In this document: one piece after another, positions 34,003 through 42,800 of the stretch | Layout of the letters: each line of letters starts with the position of its first letter | How positions within the stretch are numbered: position 1 is the first letter of the stretch | Origin: WHSW01 sp963767285 | GTDB lineage: Bacteria; Actinomycetota; Thermoleophilia; Solirubrobacterales; 70-9 | DNA length: 64,000 nt | Direction: 5' to 3' | NCBI GenBank assembly: GCA_963767285.1 | Contig: CAVYDJ010000002.1 | Location: 806,001 to 870,000, forward strand | Notes under the pieces: model-generated | What the model saw: the letters and a program-made list of their open reading frames with translations, nothing else | Told to the model about the DNA's origin: nothing | The model's database searches: none | Position numbers and translations under genes: made by a program

Positions 34003-34905
34003 ATGGAGATCGCGCGAACAGGGGAGCAGTTCACGAAGGTCGGCGAGATCGACCTCGCCTACGAAACGTTCGGCGACCGCGCGGACCCGGCCGTGCTGCT
34101 GATCATGGGCCTCGGCGCGCAGATGATCTTCTGGCCGGACGAGCTCTGCGAGCTCCTCGCGGCCGACGGCAACTTCGTGATCCGCTTCGACAACCGCGAT
34201 GCGGGGCGCTCGACGGTGCTCGACGGGCACGAGGCGCCCGACCTGCGCCGGGTCGTCGCCGGCGAGGCCGAGGCGCCGTACCTGCTCGAGCAGATGGCCG
34301 AGGACGCCGTCGGGCTGCTCGACGCGCTGGGTGTCGATCGCGCTCACGTGGTGGGCGCCTCGCTCGGCGGGATGATCGCCCAGCGGGTTGCGATCGACCA
34401 TCCGGACCGCGTCCTCTCGCTGGCGTCGATCATGTCGTCCACGGGCGCAACGGACGTCGGCCGGCCGACACCCGAGGCGATGGCGGTGCTGATGACCCGG
34501 GCTCCGACGGACCGCGATGGCTACGTTCGCGGCACCGTCGCCGCGCGCGCGGTGATCGGATCACAGCCGCCCGACGTGGAGCGCACCCGGGACCTGGCCG
34601 AGCGGGCCTTCGACCGCGGCTACCACCCGGAGGGGACGGCCCGGCAGTTCGCGGCGATCGCCGCATCGGCCGACCGCTCTGGAGATCTCGCCGGGATCGA
34701 CGCCCCGACCGTCGTCGTCCACGGCTCCGACGATCCCCTGATCACGCTCTCGGGCGGCGAGGCCACGGCGGCGGCGATCCCGGGCGCCGAGCTGGTCGTG
34801 ATCGAGGGCATGGGCCACGACCTGCCGCCGTGGGCGCTGGAGCGGGTCGCCGGCGCGATCCTCGATAACGTCGAGCGTGCAAGCGAGATTCAGGGGGCCA
34901 TGTGA
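34003..34905 (+). CDS. Alpha/beta hydrolase, RdmC-like
   Basis: 300 residues. LIMGLGAQMIFW and FVIRFDNRDAGRST are typical of the aclacinomycin-methylesterase-like group. The nucleophile is in GASLGGMIAQ, the acid in HGSDDPLI and the base in EGMGHDLP. It is a close paralogue of the protein at 39085 (same RFDNRD-GRST and EGMGHDLP blocks). The two flank the carboxylase alpha-gamma gene region. Likely an esterase or lactonase on a small ketone-related product; unproven. The next gene starts within its stop codon (TGATG). Confidence 0.88.
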   Translation: MEIARTGEQFTKVGEIDLAYETFGDRADPAVLLIMGLGAQMIFWPDELCELLAADGNFVIRFDNRDAGRSTVLDGHEAPDLRRVVAGEAEAPYLLEQMAEDAVGLLDALGVDRAHVVGASLGGMIAQRVAIDHPDRVLSLASIMSSTGATDVGRPTPEAMAVLMTRAPTDRDGYVRGTVAARAVIGSQPPDVERTRDLAERAFDRGYHPEGTARQFAAIAASADRSGDLAGIDAPTVVVHGSDDPLITLSGGEATAAAIPGAELVVIEGMGHDLPPWALERVAGAILDNVERASEIQGAM

Positions 34906-35318
34906 TGAGGATCCTGAGCGTTGTGGTGGTAGTGCTCACCTCCCTTGCGGTTGCCGTCCCGGCCGCCGCTGCTCCGGTGAAGACGACGGTCGTGATCGAG
35001 GGGATGTCGCGGAACGTCCTCCCGGGCGACGACGAGTGGACCGCCCGGGGCAGGGTGAAGGCCGACGACGACGCGTGCCTGAAGGGCCGCGAGGTGGTCG
35101 TGTTCAGCCGCCTTGGGCCGCCCTACAACAGCAATGGCGCGATGCAGACCGCCAAGACCGACGAGAAGGGCCGCTGGAAGGCCGAGTGGACCACCGGGGC
35201 GGGCCCCATCGAGGACGCGTCGACCGGCGTCCATTTCGCCGAGGTGCCGAAGCTGAAGCGCAAGAAGCTCAAGTGCAGCTTCGCGCGCTCCAAGGATTAC
35301 ACGGTCCCGTCGCCCTGA
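34905..35318 (+). CDS. Small secreted protein
   Basis: 137 residues. Signal peptide about 1-22 ending AAA. The mature part looks like an immunoglobulin-like beta sandwich: TARGRVKADDDACLKGREVVVF and TDEKGRWKAEW are typical of domains that resemble carboxypeptidase-regulatory or Ig-like folds. It ends with a Lys-rich hairpin and two cysteines. AGGGGG lies 7 nt before the ATG at 34905; a GTG at 34902 is possible. It is coupled to the hydrolase by overlap. Confidence 0.75.
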   Translation: MRILSVVVVVLTSLAVAVPAAAAPVKTTVVIEGMSRNVLPGDDEWTARGRVKADDDACLKGREVVVFSRLGPPYNSNGAMQTAKTDEKGRWKAEWTTGAGPIEDASTGVHFAEVPKLKRKKLKCSFARSKDYTVPSP

Positions 35319-35332
35319 CGGCAGGACCGTCG

Positions 35333-36208
35333 CTACTTCTTTTTCTTTTTCTTTCGCTTCCAGGTCGCCGTCGCCGGCGATTCGTCGGCGTTGCCGGCCG
35401 CGTCCGTGGCCTTGATCGCGACCGTGTGCGTGCCCTTGCCGACCGAGAACGTCGCCGGCGACGCGCAGGCAGTGAACGACCCGCCGTCGAGGCTGCACTC
35501 GAACGTTGCGCCCTCCTCGCTCGAGGCGAACCCGATCGTCACGGCGGCCTTCTTGGTCTTCGCCGGAGGCGGCTGGGTGATCATCGTGTCCGGAGGTACG
35601 CACTCGAGCTGGGTCGCCGCGCTCGATGCGCAGGCGTCCTGGGTCTCGTCGCCGAAGCCGTCGCGGTCGGCGTCGGGCTCGAGCTGGGCCGAGATGTCGA
35701 GCTTGAAGGCTCCTGACGAGCCGTAGGAGTTCGTCTCGCCGACGCCCGGATCTCCGGGATTGGTGAAGTTGATGCCCCCACCCGCTGCCCCGGTCGCGCA
35801 CGGACCGCCGCTTTGGTGCATGAAGCCGATCACGTCGCCGGCCTGGGCGGTGATCCGGGTCGGGAACGTGCCCAGGGTGCCGGCCGCCGTCAACGCCTTG
35901 TCGCTCCGCCCGACGGTCGTCCAGATATTGGTGCCGGCGGCACGGCCGACCTTGAGCCTCACGACCTCGTCGGCGCCGGCGGCGGCTTGGAAGCTCCACG
36001 AGGTGATCACGCCGTTGGACGGGACCTGCCAGGACGGTCCCGCGGTCGGATTGGCCCGCTGATAGAAGCTGCTGTTGCCGTTGCCGCAATCGACGTTGGG
36101 CACGAACGTCTCCCCGATCGTCGTCGCGGCGCCGGCGGGGGCCGCCTGGGCGCTCAGGGCGCCGGCCGCCATCGCTACGAGGATTACGAGCCGCCTGCGT
36201 CCGTTCAT
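35333..36208 (-). CDS. Secreted Ig-like/thrombospondin-type protein with poly-Lys end
   Basis: 291 residues. Signal peptide about 1-27. A beta-sandwich domain of about 150 residues follows, then a calcium-type DADRDGFGDETQDAC repeat, a Pro/Lys linker, and a C-terminal Ig-like domain with the common phrase FECSLDGGSFTACASP and TVAIKATDAAGNAD. The chain ends in a run of about eight basic residues. The basic tail could bind anionic wall polymers. GAGGGG precedes the ATG. Converges with the small secreted protein (14-nt gap). Confidence 0.8.
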   Translation of the reverse strand: MNGRRRLVILVAMAAGALSAQAAPAGAATTIGETFVPNVDCGNGNSSFYQRANPTAGPSWQVPSNGVITSWSFQAAAGADEVVRLKVGRAAGTNIWTTVGRSDKALTAAGTLGTFPTRITAQAGDVIGFMHQSGGPCATGAAGGGINFTNPGDPGVGETNSYGSSGAFKLDISAQLEPDADRDGFGDETQDACASSAATQLECVPPDTMITQPPPAKTKKAAVTIGFASSEEGATFECSLDGGSFTACASPATFSVGKGTHTVAIKATDAAGNADESPATATWKRKKKKKK

Positions 36209-36271
36209 CGGGTAATTCCCCTCAAGTGGGTCGTGTGGATTCGCAACCTACCTGAGCGAGGGGCGGTTCGC

Positions 36272-36277
36272 TAGGTT
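36272..36277 (+). promoter_or_regulatory. Candidate -10 element (TAGGTT) of the carboxylase alpha-gamma gene
   Basis: TAGGTT ends 8 nt before the GTG at 36286 and contains the alternative TTG start at 36277. This favours the GTG as start of a leaderless message. Confidence 0.45.
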
Positions 36278-36285
36278 TGGCCTCG

Positions 36286-39075
36286 GTGGCGATCGTCGAG
36301 GCAACCCGGGACCTCGAGCCCCCCGCGGGGGCGCCGATCGGCTGGGGCGGACAACGGCTCGACGAGATGCTCGCGGAGTCGGAGCGCAGGTTCGCCGAGA
36401 CCGGCTCCTACGCCGGGCTCGACGGCGAGTTGGCGCTCAAGGATTCGCAGCCGATCGAGTACGAGAAGCTCTTCAGCCGCCTGCGCGGCGGCCTCGTCTC
36501 AGCCCGCGAGACGGCGCTGAACATCTCCGCCTCGCCCATCGTCCGTGAGCTGGGCGAGCTCTGCTTCGCCCTCTACACGCCCGAGGGCGACTCGGTCGCG
36601 CTCTCGACCGGGATCATCGTCCACGTCCACACGATGTCCGACGCGATCAAGTGGATGGTCCGCCAGGGCTACGAGGACAACCCGCGGATCCGGCCCGGCG
36701 ACATCTTCGCCAACAACGACCCCGTGATCGGCGACGTCCACAACGCCGACGTGCAGACCTTCGTGCCGATCTTCTGGGAGGGCGAGCTGGTCGCCTGGGC
36801 CGGTGGCGTCACCCACGTGCTCGACATCGGTGCCTCGACGCCGGGCGGCGTGCCGGTCGGACCGACGCACCGCCTCGACGACGGCATCGACCTACCCTGC
36901 ATCAAGATCGGCGAGGGCGACGAGATCGCGCGCTGGCACCTGGAGCGATGCGCCAAGCAGACCCGGGCGCCCATGTACTACCTGCTCGACGAGCGCACAC
37001 GCCTGGCCGGCTGCCACATGATCCGCGAGGCGGTCGAGCGGGTGATCCTGGAGGAGGGGGTCGAGCGGTTCAAGCAGTTCAGCCGCGAGGTGATCGAGGA
37101 GGGCCGGCGCTCGTTCAAGAGCCGGATCCGCGAGATGACCGTTCCGGGCCGCTATCGCGCCGCCTCGTTCCAGGACGTCACCTATGCCGACAAGGTCCAG
37201 CTCCCCGCGCGGGCGCGGCGCGACTTCGTCATGCACGCGCCGTTCGAGGTCCGGATCGGGGGCGACGGCGACTACGCGCTCGACCTCGACGGCTCCTCGG
37301 CCTGGGGCTGGCACTCGATGAACTGCACGCCGTCGGGGATGCAGGGGGCGATCTGGGTGATGTTCACGCAGACGCTGATCTGCAACGACAAGGTCAACGA
37401 CGGCGCCTACTTCGCGGTGGAGACGAACTTCCCGGAGGGCTCGGTCGCCAACCTCGGCCAGGCCGAGGGCTCGACCGGGATTGCCTGGGCCTTCCTCCAG
37501 CCGGCGTTCACGGGCTACCCGCGAACGCTCTCGCGGGCGCTGCAGTCGCGCGGCTTCATCGAGGAGGTCATCGGGGCGTACTCCGTATCGGGCAACGTCG
37601 TCCAGGGCGGCGGCATCGACCAGTACGGCAACTCCTCGGCGATCATGAACTTCGAGGTCGCCGCGCAGGGCATGGGGGCCAAGTACGTGCTCGACGGCAC
37701 CGACACCTGCGCGGCGATGTTCAACCCCGAGGGCGACGCCGGCGACGTGGAGATGTGGGAGCTGATCTGCCCGATGGTCTACCTCTCGCGGCGGATCAAG
37801 CCGAACACGAGCGGGCCGGGGCGCCACCGCGGCGGCTCCTCGTTCGAGTCGCTGCAGATGGTCTGGAACACGCCATTCTGGGAGCTGCAGAACCTGGGGA
37901 CGACGAAGCTGTTCAGCTCGCAGGGGATCTTCGGCGGCTATCCGGGCTCGGTCGCCTACCTCCACAACATCCGTGACAACAACCTCGCCGAGCTGGCGGC
38001 GGCGGGGGAGGCCTACCCGGTCGCCGACGGCCCGTTCTCGGACCCGGCGCTGCTCGCGATCGAGGGCGAGCGCGAGTTGCGGATGGACAACTTCACGATG
38101 CTCGCCCCGTTCAAGTCGGGCGACCTCTACCACTCGGTGATGAAGGGCGCCGCCGGGCTCGGGGACCCGCTCGAGCGCCCGGCGGAGTCGGTCGAGCGCG
38201 ACGTCGCCGAGGGTCACATCGAGGCCAAGTTCGCCGAGGCGGTCTATGCGGTGTCGGACCGCGACGCGGCGCGAGCGCGGCGTCTCGATCGCGCCCGGCC
38301 GGCCGGCGACTGGTGGGCCGGCGAGCGCGAACGGGTGCTCGCCGGCGACCTGATCGACCCGGTCAAGGTCGGCTACGCCGAGTCGATGAAGCTGTCGCCG
38401 CGCTGGGCGGCCGAGTTCCGCGGTTTCTGGGACCTGCCCGAGGACTTCGCGTTCGAGATCGACACCCCGACCCTGCCGGCCGACCTGGTCGCCGAACCTG
38501 GGAAGGTGTCGCCGGAGCAGTCGGCGGCCGAGTTCCTTGCCGGATCCGAGGTCGCGCGCGTCGATTCGCCCCTCGCCGCCGGCAAGCCGCTGGAGCGCGA
38601 GACGCTCGAGGCGCTGCTCGACGAGCGCCTCAGTCGCCGGGAGGTGAAGGCGATCCAGTCCGGCTACAAGGACCCGGGCCGGTTCGACAACTGGCTCGCC
38701 GTGCTCCAGGGCCGGGTCGAGTGGGAAGACCCGATCGTGCTCCCGGCCGGGGAGGGGCTGAACGTGGTCCGCAGACTTGCCGACGGCGAGCTGGTGATCC
38801 GCTCCGACGCCGGCCACGATTTCTGCCGCTTCGACGCCAACTGGAAGATGCATGCGCCCGTGTTCGTCCGCGACTCGGCCGAGCTGCTCGGCGAGATCTA
38901 TCCCGAGCTCGCCCACTGCGATCCCGACTGGATGGAGCTGCGCGAGTTCTACTGCCCGCTCTCGGGCCGGCTGCTGGAGGTCGAGGCGGTCACCCGCGGC
39001 TACCCCGTGGTCCACGACTTCCTCCCGGATGTCGAGGGCTTCTACCGCGGCTGGCTCGGGCGCGAGCTGCCCTAA
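36286..39075 (+). CDS. Acetone-carboxylase-like alpha subunit fused to gamma domain
   Basis: 929 residues from GTG 36286 (TTG 36277 is possible). Residues 1 to about 770 are a HyuB-type alpha subunit: DIFANNDPVIGDVHNADVQT, GGVTHVLDIGASTPGG and GGYPGSVAYLHN. The last 130 or so residues match the small gamma subunit: VIRSDAGHDFCRFDANWKMHA and LREFYCPLSGRLLEVEAV, with Cys residues that could bind metal. In known acetone carboxylases (alpha, beta, gamma about 85, 78 and 20 kDa) the gamma subunit is a separate protein. The fused size equals alpha plus gamma. The beta partner is 3.6 kb upstream. The product would be a beta-keto acid from a ketone and bicarbonate. Confidence 0.9.
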   Translation: MAIVEATRDLEPPAGAPIGWGGQRLDEMLAESERRFAETGSYAGLDGELALKDSQPIEYEKLFSRLRGGLVSARETALNISASPIVRELGELCFALYTPEGDSVALSTGIIVHVHTMSDAIKWMVRQGYEDNPRIRPGDIFANNDPVIGDVHNADVQTFVPIFWEGELVAWAGGVTHVLDIGASTPGGVPVGPTHRLDDGIDLPCIKIGEGDEIARWHLERCAKQTRAPMYYLLDERTRLAGCHMIREAVERVILEEGVERFKQFSREVIEEGRRSFKSRIREMTVPGRYRAASFQDVTYADKVQLPARARRDFVMHAPFEVRIGGDGDYALDLDGSSAWGWHSMNCTPSGMQGAIWVMFTQTLICNDKVNDGAYFAVETNFPEGSVANLGQAEGSTGIAWAFLQPAFTGYPRTLSRALQSRGFIEEVIGAYSVSGNVVQGGGIDQYGNSSAIMNFEVAAQGMGAKYVLDGTDTCAAMFNPEGDAGDVEMWELICPMVYLSRRIKPNTSGPGRHRGGSSFESLQMVWNTPFWELQNLGTTKLFSSQGIFGGYPGSVAYLHNIRDNNLAELAAAGEAYPVADGPFSDPALLAIEGERELRMDNFTMLAPFKSGDLYHSVMKGAAGLGDPLERPAESVERDVAEGHIEAKFAEAVYAVSDRDAARARRLDRARPAGDWWAGERERVLAGDLIDPVKVGYAESMKLSPRWAAEFRGFWDLPEDFAFEIDTPTLPADLVAEPGKVSPEQSAAEFLAGSEVARVDSPLAAGKPLERETLEALLDERLSRREVKAIQSGYKDPGRFDNWLAVLQGRVEWEDPIVLPAGEGLNVVRRLADGELVIRSDAGHDFCRFDANWKMHAPVFVRDSAELLGEIYPELAHCDPDWMELREFYCPLSGRLLEVEAVTRGYPVVHDFLPDVEGFYRGWLGRELP

Positions 39076-39084
39076 GCTCCGCGC

Positions 39085-39996
39085 ATGAGCGCGACCGTCG
39101 AGACCGCCATTGGCGAGCAGTTCGCACCCGCCAACGGGATCGAGCTCTGCTACGAGGAGCTCGGCGATCCCGACGGCGAGCCGCTGGTTCTGATCATGGG
39201 CCTGGCGACCCAGATGATCCACTGGGACGAGGCCTTCTGCTCGTTGCTCGGCGAGCGCGGCTACCGCGTGATCCGCTTCGACAACCGCGACGTCGGCCGC
39301 TCGACGAAGATCGATTCCTCGCCGCCGCCCGGCGTCGCCAAGATGATGCTCGGGGTCGGCCGCTCCGCCTACCTGCTGCGCGATATGGCGAACGACACGG
39401 TCGGCCTGCTCGACCACCTCGGGATCGAGCGCGCCCACGTCGGCGGCGCCTCCATGGGCGGGATGATCGTCCAGCAGCTGGCCATCGACCACCCCGGCCG
39501 CGTGCTGTCGATGGCTTCGATCATGTCGACCACCGGGAGCAGGTGGCTTCGATTTCCGCGCTGGCGCGCGTTTGGCGCCCTGATGGCGAAGCCGCCTTCG
39601 AGCCGCGATGGCTACGTCGAGCAGGCGGTGAAAACGTTCGAGGTGATCGGTTCGCCCGCCTACCCGATGGACGAGCAGCACTTCCGCGAGGTGGTCGGCC
39701 GCGCCCACGACCGCTGCTTCCACCCACCCGGCGTCGCGCGCCAGCTCCACGCGGTCAACTGCTCAGGCGACCGCAGCCGGGCTCTGCGCGGGCTCGACCT
39801 GCCGGCCCTCGTGGTCCACGGCACCGCGGACCCGCTCGTCCGGCTCACCGGGGGCAAGGCGACCGCCCGGGCTATCCCGGGCGCCCGTCTGCACCTGATC
39901 GAGGGCATGGGGCACGACCTGCCCCATCAGCTTCACGGCGAGCTCGCCGACGCGATCGACCAGAACGCGCGTCGAAGTAGTAGTGGAGCTCGCTGA
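39085..39996 (+). CDS. Alpha/beta hydrolase, RdmC-like
   Basis: 303 residues, paralogue of the protein at 34003. VLIMGLATQMIHW and VIRFDNRDVGRST mark the RdmC-like group; the nucleophile lies in GGASMGGMIVQ, the acid in HGTADPLV and the base in EGMGHDLP. Start ATG 39085 is 9 nt after the carboxylase alpha-gamma stop, so the two genes are probably one transcript. It ends 14 nt inside the thioesterase gene. It may process an ester related to the ketone substrate or product. Confidence 0.9.
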   Translation: MSATVETAIGEQFAPANGIELCYEELGDPDGEPLVLIMGLATQMIHWDEAFCSLLGERGYRVIRFDNRDVGRSTKIDSSPPPGVAKMMLGVGRSAYLLRDMANDTVGLLDHLGIERAHVGGASMGGMIVQQLAIDHPGRVLSMASIMSTTGSRWLRFPRWRAFGALMAKPPSSRDGYVEQAVKTFEVIGSPAYPMDEQHFREVVGRAHDRCFHPPGVARQLHAVNCSGDRSRALRGLDLPALVVHGTADPLVRLTGGKATARAIPGARLHLIEGMGHDLPHQLHGELADAIDQNARRSSSGAR

Positions 39997-40696
39997 GCTC
40001 GTCGACGCCGAGCCGGCCTCGGGGCGCGTCTTCGAACAGACCCTGATGCCGGGGATCGCCGAAGGACTCGGCGATCTGCGGATCCGCCTCGACGCGATCG
40101 CGCGCTGGCTCCAGGACGTTGCCTACGCCGATCTGCTCGACGCGGGCTTCGATGAGGAGGGGATCTGGATCGTGCGCCGTCTGCGGCTGCGGGTTGAGGC
40201 GTTTCCGCGCTTCGGCGAGCCGGCCACCCTGCGGACCTTCTGCAGCGGGGTCGGCCGCTTCTCGGCCGAGCGGCGCACCACCGTCCGGAGCGCGAGCGGA
40301 CGCGTCGATGCCGTTTCCCTGTGGGTCTGGATCGACGCCAACGGCGAGCCACAGCGATTCCCCGACCGCTTCGTCGAGGTCTACGGTGAGAGCGCCGCCG
40401 GCCGGCCGGCACCGGTGCGTCTTCGGCACCCCGAGCCGCCGGGCGACTGCGCGCGGTCGGAGTGGACCTTCCGGGCGGCGGACGTCGACATCGCCGGTCA
40501 CGTGAACAACTCGCACTACTGGGAGCCGGTCGAAGATGAGCTCTTCGACACCCGGCCGCAGGCGATCGACATCGAGGTCGAACATCGCGATCCCGCCCTG
40601 CCGGGACCGGCTTTCGTCCTTCGCGCGGTCGACGGGACCTGGATCGAGGGCGTCGACGGCACCGTTCACGCCTCGATCCGGCAAGCGCACGGCTAG
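39983..40696 (+). CDS. Acyl-ACP thioesterase-like hotdog protein
   Basis: 237 residues from GTG. Two hotdog units typical of FatA/FatB-like bacterial thioesterases are visible. The first carries LDAIARWLQDVAYADLLDAG, the second VDIAGHVNNSHYWEPVEDEL. The Asn of HVNNSHYW in the second unit is part of the catalytic set of this family, and the following Asp/Glu are in place. It would release fatty acid from acyl-ACP or acyl-CoA. It overlaps the hydrolase gene by 14 nt and follows the carboxylase transcript. Confidence 0.85.
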   Translation: MELAELVDAEPASGRVFEQTLMPGIAEGLGDLRIRLDAIARWLQDVAYADLLDAGFDEEGIWIVRRLRLRVEAFPRFGEPATLRTFCSGVGRFSAERRTTVRSASGRVDAVSLWVWIDANGEPQRFPDRFVEVYGESAAGRPAPVRLRHPEPPGDCARSEWTFRAADVDIAGHVNNSHYWEPVEDELFDTRPQAIDIEVEHRDPALPGPAFVLRAVDGTWIEGVDGTVHASIRQAHG

Positions 40697-40775
40697 GCGA
40701 AGGCGCTCGCCCAGGCGTCCGCGCGGCTCCAGCGGCGCGCGGGGTCTGCCGATGAACCCAGGCAGAGGTGGCAAC

Positions 40776-42800
40776 GTGGAACGACCGCGCGCAGAAACAC
40801 ACATGAACCGCTTGCTGTGGGCCATGCTCGCGGCGGCCGGGCTGGGCGTGCTCGTGCACGCGGCGTGGGTCGCCGGGCTGGGCGCGGGCGCGGTCGACGT
40901 CCTCGTCGAGGACTGGGTCTACAACGCCGCGCTGGTGCTCGCTCCGGCCGTCTGCCTGCTGAAGAGCTGCCAGCCGGGGCCCGACCGGCGGGTCTGGCTC
41001 GCGTTCGGCCTCGGGCTCGCCTTCTGGACCGCGGGTGACATCTACTACACGGTTGCGCTGAGCGACCTCGAGCATCCGCCGTACCCGTCCCTGGCGGACC
41101 TGGGCTACGTCCTCGCCTACCCCTGCTTCTACGTCGGCGTGCTGTTGCTCGCCCGCCGCCAGGTGCGTGTCTCAACCGGCGCGTGGCTCGACGGCGCGAT
41201 CGGCGGGCTCGCCGCCGCGGCACTGGCGACCGCGGTTCTGAGCCCCGCGCTCGTCGGCCTGACCGACGGCGATCCGGCGGCGGTCGCGACCAACCTCGCC
41301 TACCCCCTCGGCGACGTCCTGCTGATCTCGTTCCTGCTTGCAGGACTCGCGGTCGAGGGATTGCGCGCCGCCCGCAGCTGGCTCCTGATCGCAGCGGGCC
41401 TCGCCGCCTGGGCGGTCGCCGACCCGATCTACCTGTACCAGACCGCGACCGGTACCTACGCGGGCGGTTACGTCGACTCGCTCTGGCTGGTCGGCGGCCT
41501 CGCGATCGCCTTCGCCGCGGTCGTCTCGAAGCCCCGCGCGGTCGAGCGGCGCGAGTCCCAGTCGATGTTCTTCCCGGCCCTGTTCGGCACGATCGCGGTG
41601 GCCGTGCTCGCGTGGGACCACTACCAGCGCCTCAACGAGATCGCGGTTTGGCTTGCGGTCGCCACGCTCGGCGCCGTCGTCCTGCGGCTGGTGCTCACCT
41701 TCCGCGAGAACCAGCGGCTACTCGGCGCCGTGCGGCACGACTCGGTGACCGACGCCCTGACCGGCCTCGCGAACCGGCGCTCGCTGATGGGCGATCTGGC
41801 GCGCGCGGCCACGGGGCCTTCCCCCGTGATCTTCGCGATCTTCGACCTCGACGGCTTCAAGGCCTACAACGACAGCTTCGGCCATCCCGCCGGGGACATG
41901 CTCCTGCGCCGCCTCGGCGCAGACCTGGCCAACGCCGTCGCTCCGCAGGGGACCGCATACAGGCTCGGCGGCGACGAGTTCTGCGTCCTCGTCCCGGGCG
42001 AAGCGAAGCGGGTCGACGTGGTCGTCGCGGCCGCCGAGACGGCGCTCAGCGAACACGGCGAGGGGTTCTCGATCACCGCTTCGGCGGGGACGGTGGTCCT
42101 GCCACGCGAGGCCGGCAGCCCGACGGACGCGCTGCGGATCGCCGACGCGCGTATGTACGCCGCCAAGGGCCAGCGCTCGAGCTCCGCTCAGCGCCAGACC
42201 CACGACGTCCTGGTCCGCATCCTGCGTGAGCGCGAGCCCTCGCTCAGCGACCACCTGCGCGGGGTGGGGCAGCTGGCGGCCGAGATCGGCCGGGTAGCGA
42301 AGCTCGACACCGAGGATCTCGATGCGCTGGTCCGCGCGGCCGAGCTGCACGACATCGGCAAGATCGCGATCCCCGATCGGATCCTGCACAAGCCGGGACC
42401 CCTCGACGGCGCCGAGTGGGATCTGACGCACCGCCACACGGCGATCGGGGAACGGATCCTCGCTGCCGCGCCGGCGATGGCTCCGGTCGCAAGGCTCGTC
42501 CGCTCGACGCATGAGCGCTGGGACGGCAACGGCTATCCGGACGGGCTCGCCGGTGAGGAGATCCCTCTCGGATCCCGGATCATCTTCGTCTGCGACGCCT
42601 TCGAGGCGATGACCGAGGAGCGCTCGTACCGTGATGCGATGGACGCCGACCATGCGTTGGCCGAGCTGCGCCGCTGCGCGGGCACGCAGTTCGACCCGGC
42701 TCTGGTCGAGCTCTTCGCCGAGCGTGTGTTCCCGCACCTCGACGCACGCCGGGCCGAACCTCGCCTGGACATTTCGGCGCTGCGGATTCCGACCCGCTAG
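40776..42800 (+). CDS. Membrane-bound GGDEF and HD-GYP protein
   Basis: 674 residues. GTG 40776 has AGAGGTGG just upstream; ATG 40752 and 40803 are alternatives. Eight to ten hydrophobic segments (about 10-300) precede the GGDEF domain with an intact motif at 398-402. An HD-GYP domain follows with H525-D526 and G586-Y587-P588 and later conserved RxxxxMT-type residues. One protein thus has both a diguanylate cyclase site and a c-di-GMP phosphodiesterase site. No RxxD inhibition site is seen before GGDEF. The membrane part probably senses a signal. Convergent with the patatin gene (CTAG shared). Confidence 0.92.
   Translation: MERPRAETHMNRLLWAMLAAAGLGVLVHAAWVAGLGAGAVDVLVEDWVYNAALVLAPAVCLLKSCQPGPDRRVWLAFGLGLAFWTAGDIYYTVALSDLEHPPYPSLADLGYVLAYPCFYVGVLLLARRQVRVSTGAWLDGAIGGLAAAALATAVLSPALVGLTDGDPAAVATNLAYPLGDVLLISFLLAGLAVEGLRAARSWLLIAAGLAAWAVADPIYLYQTATGTYAGGYVDSLWLVGGLAIAFAAVVSKPRAVERRESQSMFFPALFGTIAVAVLAWDHYQRLNEIAVWLAVATLGAVVLRLVLTFRENQRLLGAVRHDSVTDALTGLANRRSLMGDLARAATGPSPVIFAIFDLDGFKAYNDSFGHPAGDMLLRRLGADLANAVAPQGTAYRLGGDEFCVLVPGEAKRVDVVVAAAETALSEHGEGFSITASAGTVVLPREAGSPTDALRIADARMYAAKGQRSSSAQRQTHDVLVRILREREPSLSDHLRGVGQLAAEIGRVAKLDTEDLDALVRAAELHDIGKIAIPDRILHKPGPLDGAEWDLTHRHTAIGERILAAAPAMAPVARLVRSTHERWDGNGYPDGLAGEEIPLGSRIIFVCDAFEAMTEERSYRDAMDADHALAELRRCAGTQFDPALVELFAERVFPHLDARRAEPRLDISALRIPTR

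Noticed and set aside
36892..39750. A 952-codon open frame on the complementary strand opposite the carboxylase alpha-gamma gene
   Set aside because: It is rich in Arg/Gly/Ala/His/Asp without domains and mirrors the coding strand. Long antisense frames are expected in GC-rich DNA. The plus-strand protein has clear family motifs.
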